The notes beneath the pieces are model-generated. The model was not told where the DNA came from and did not search any database. It saw only the letters and a list, made by a program, of their open reading frames with translations. From Schizochytrium sp. CCTCC M209059 (lineage: Eukaryota > Sar > Bigyra > Thraustochytrida > Thraustochytriidae): DNA of 64,000 nucleotides. Positions 63,195 to 64,000 of the stretch are shown here, piece after piece. The stretch spans positions 268,691-332,690 of the forward strand of contig KN805404.1 of assembly GCA_000818945.1 (NCBI GenBank). Reading direction: 5' to 3'. The position numbers and the translations under genes are program-made. How positions within the stretch are numbered: the first letter of the stretch is position 1; each line of letters opens with the position of its first letter.

Positions 63195-64000
63195 GAGGCT
63201 GCCGCATGTAGGCAATGGACGAGCGCCAACGTGCATCGATGTAAGCAAATCCGCAGTCGTGCGACGTTTCGTCCCGCGCGTCGTGGTCGAGAGGTTTCAG
63301 CAGGAGTCGTACCTGGAGAGCAATGAGGCGAACCTGGAGGAGGTTCCGGGCGTTGTCGCGTTCTTTGACATTTCGGGCTTTTCGAGCCTTGCAAACGAAC
63401 TCAAAATCGAGGAGCAGCGCGAAACGCAAAACCAGGTCATGTCCGCGGGCATTCCCCGCTTACCGACGCAGTTTACCGTCGGGTCATCGGCCTCCAACCT
63501 TGGGCCCCTCGCGCCTTCGTCGGAGCGGCTGGCCGAGATCCTTAATCATACTTTGAGCGGACTCGTGAACTACATTCTCATGAGTGGTGGTGACATTATC
63601 AAGTTCGCTGGCGACGCACTGATTGCCGTTTGGCGGAGCTCAATGCAAGAAGTGGGCAGCATGGCCGCGGTGGCGTGCCATACGGCTCTCAAGTGCACGG
63701 CGCTCACCTCGGAATCCAACGCTGGCCTACAGCTGCACACGGGCATTGGCTGCGGCCAGCTCATCCTCGGCCACGTCGGAGGCCAGCTGGACCGCTGGGA
63801 GTTTTTTATTGCCGGCGATGCCAACACGCAAGCCGCACTGGCCCAAGAGGCTTCGAAGCGCGACCAGGTGGTGGTCTCATCCACTGTCATGAAAAAGCTA
63901 GGCACCCTCATGGAGCTCAAACCAACACCCATCGAAATCGAACTCTTTCCTCAACTCGGACACCCAGGTTATTTTCAAATCCGCATGGTCAAGCTGCTGC
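63016..64000 (+). CDS. Class III adenylyl cyclase, soluble (ADCY10)-type (cut by window end)
   Basis: 328 residues visible; the frame is open to the window end. A Pro-rich and Thr-rich low-complexity start (20-58, CCG and ACG repeats) precedes the first cyclase homology domain. VVAFFDISGFSSLANEL places the metal-binding Asp117. GGDIIKFAGDALIAVW gives Lys195 and Asp199, matching Lys95 and Asp99 of human sAC. LHTGIGCGQLILGHVGG and WEFFIAGD follow. In sAC the second cyclase domain and a large NTPase-like part come after; they would lie beyond this window. Such enzymes make cAMP and can respond to bicarbonate and calcium; bicarbonate response is suggested by the Lys but not proven. ATG at 63016 is the first in the frame. 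Confidence 0.88.

Overview
The window looks like nuclear DNA of a unicellular eukaryote, most likely a thraustochytrid-type stramenopile. That placement is an inference from gene content and style; no marker gene here settles it. Genes are long and mostly intronless, coding regions prefer G or C in the third codon position, and introns are rare with GT...AG borders (two clear cases). Intergenic DNA is full of tetra- and pentanucleotide repeats. Genes lie on both strands with no operon logic. There is one assembly gap (41 Ns at 3861-3901). I saw no tRNA or rRNA gene, CRISPR array or recognisable transposon.

Layout. 1-3468 (-): cyclic-nucleotide phosphodiesterase with two membrane segments, cut by the window start. 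3469-6871: repeat-rich, gene-poor. 6872-9464 (+): double YccF-domain membrane protein and phosphopantetheine adenylyltransferase. 9876-23695 (-): LtrA-like membrane protein, GH5 glycosidase of the endoglycoceramidase-related type, a Cys-repeat protein with a CaaX box, isocitrate lyase with a peroxisomal SKL end, and a type II membrane protein. 25145-25420: relic of a DUF924 gene. 25893-30625 (+): spliced GT4 glycosyltransferase, SURF1 and a crotonase. 31112-45329: winged-helix protein (-), eEF2K-like alpha-kinase (+), TTLL1-like polyglutamylase (+), purple acid phosphatase (-), RNase HII (+), unresolved spliced exons (+), a protein kinase with HED in place of HRD (-), and Fip1 (-). 45330-64000: spliced MscS-like channel (+), two very large paralogous membrane proteins (- and +), a DEP-domain/FAD disulfide reductase fusion (+), a PAP2 lipid phosphatase (+), and the start of a soluble-adenylyl-cyclase-type enzyme (+), cut by the window end.

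Functional threads. Isocitrate lyase (and possibly the crotonase, ending SKI) fits fatty-acid carbon use in peroxisomes. SURF1 serves cytochrome oxidase assembly and PPAT serves CoA synthesis. A PDE at one end and a class III cyclase at the other point to cAMP signalling, though about 60 kb apart. The most unusual material is the 46.7-61.6 kb stretch. It holds three proteins sharing a PAP2-like (lipid phosphate phosphatase) core. The smallest keeps a plausible catalytic triad. The two giants have lost it and share a conserved C-terminal multi-pass module of about 450 residues that I do not recognise. A perfect CAGA array of about 650 bp lies between the two giants.
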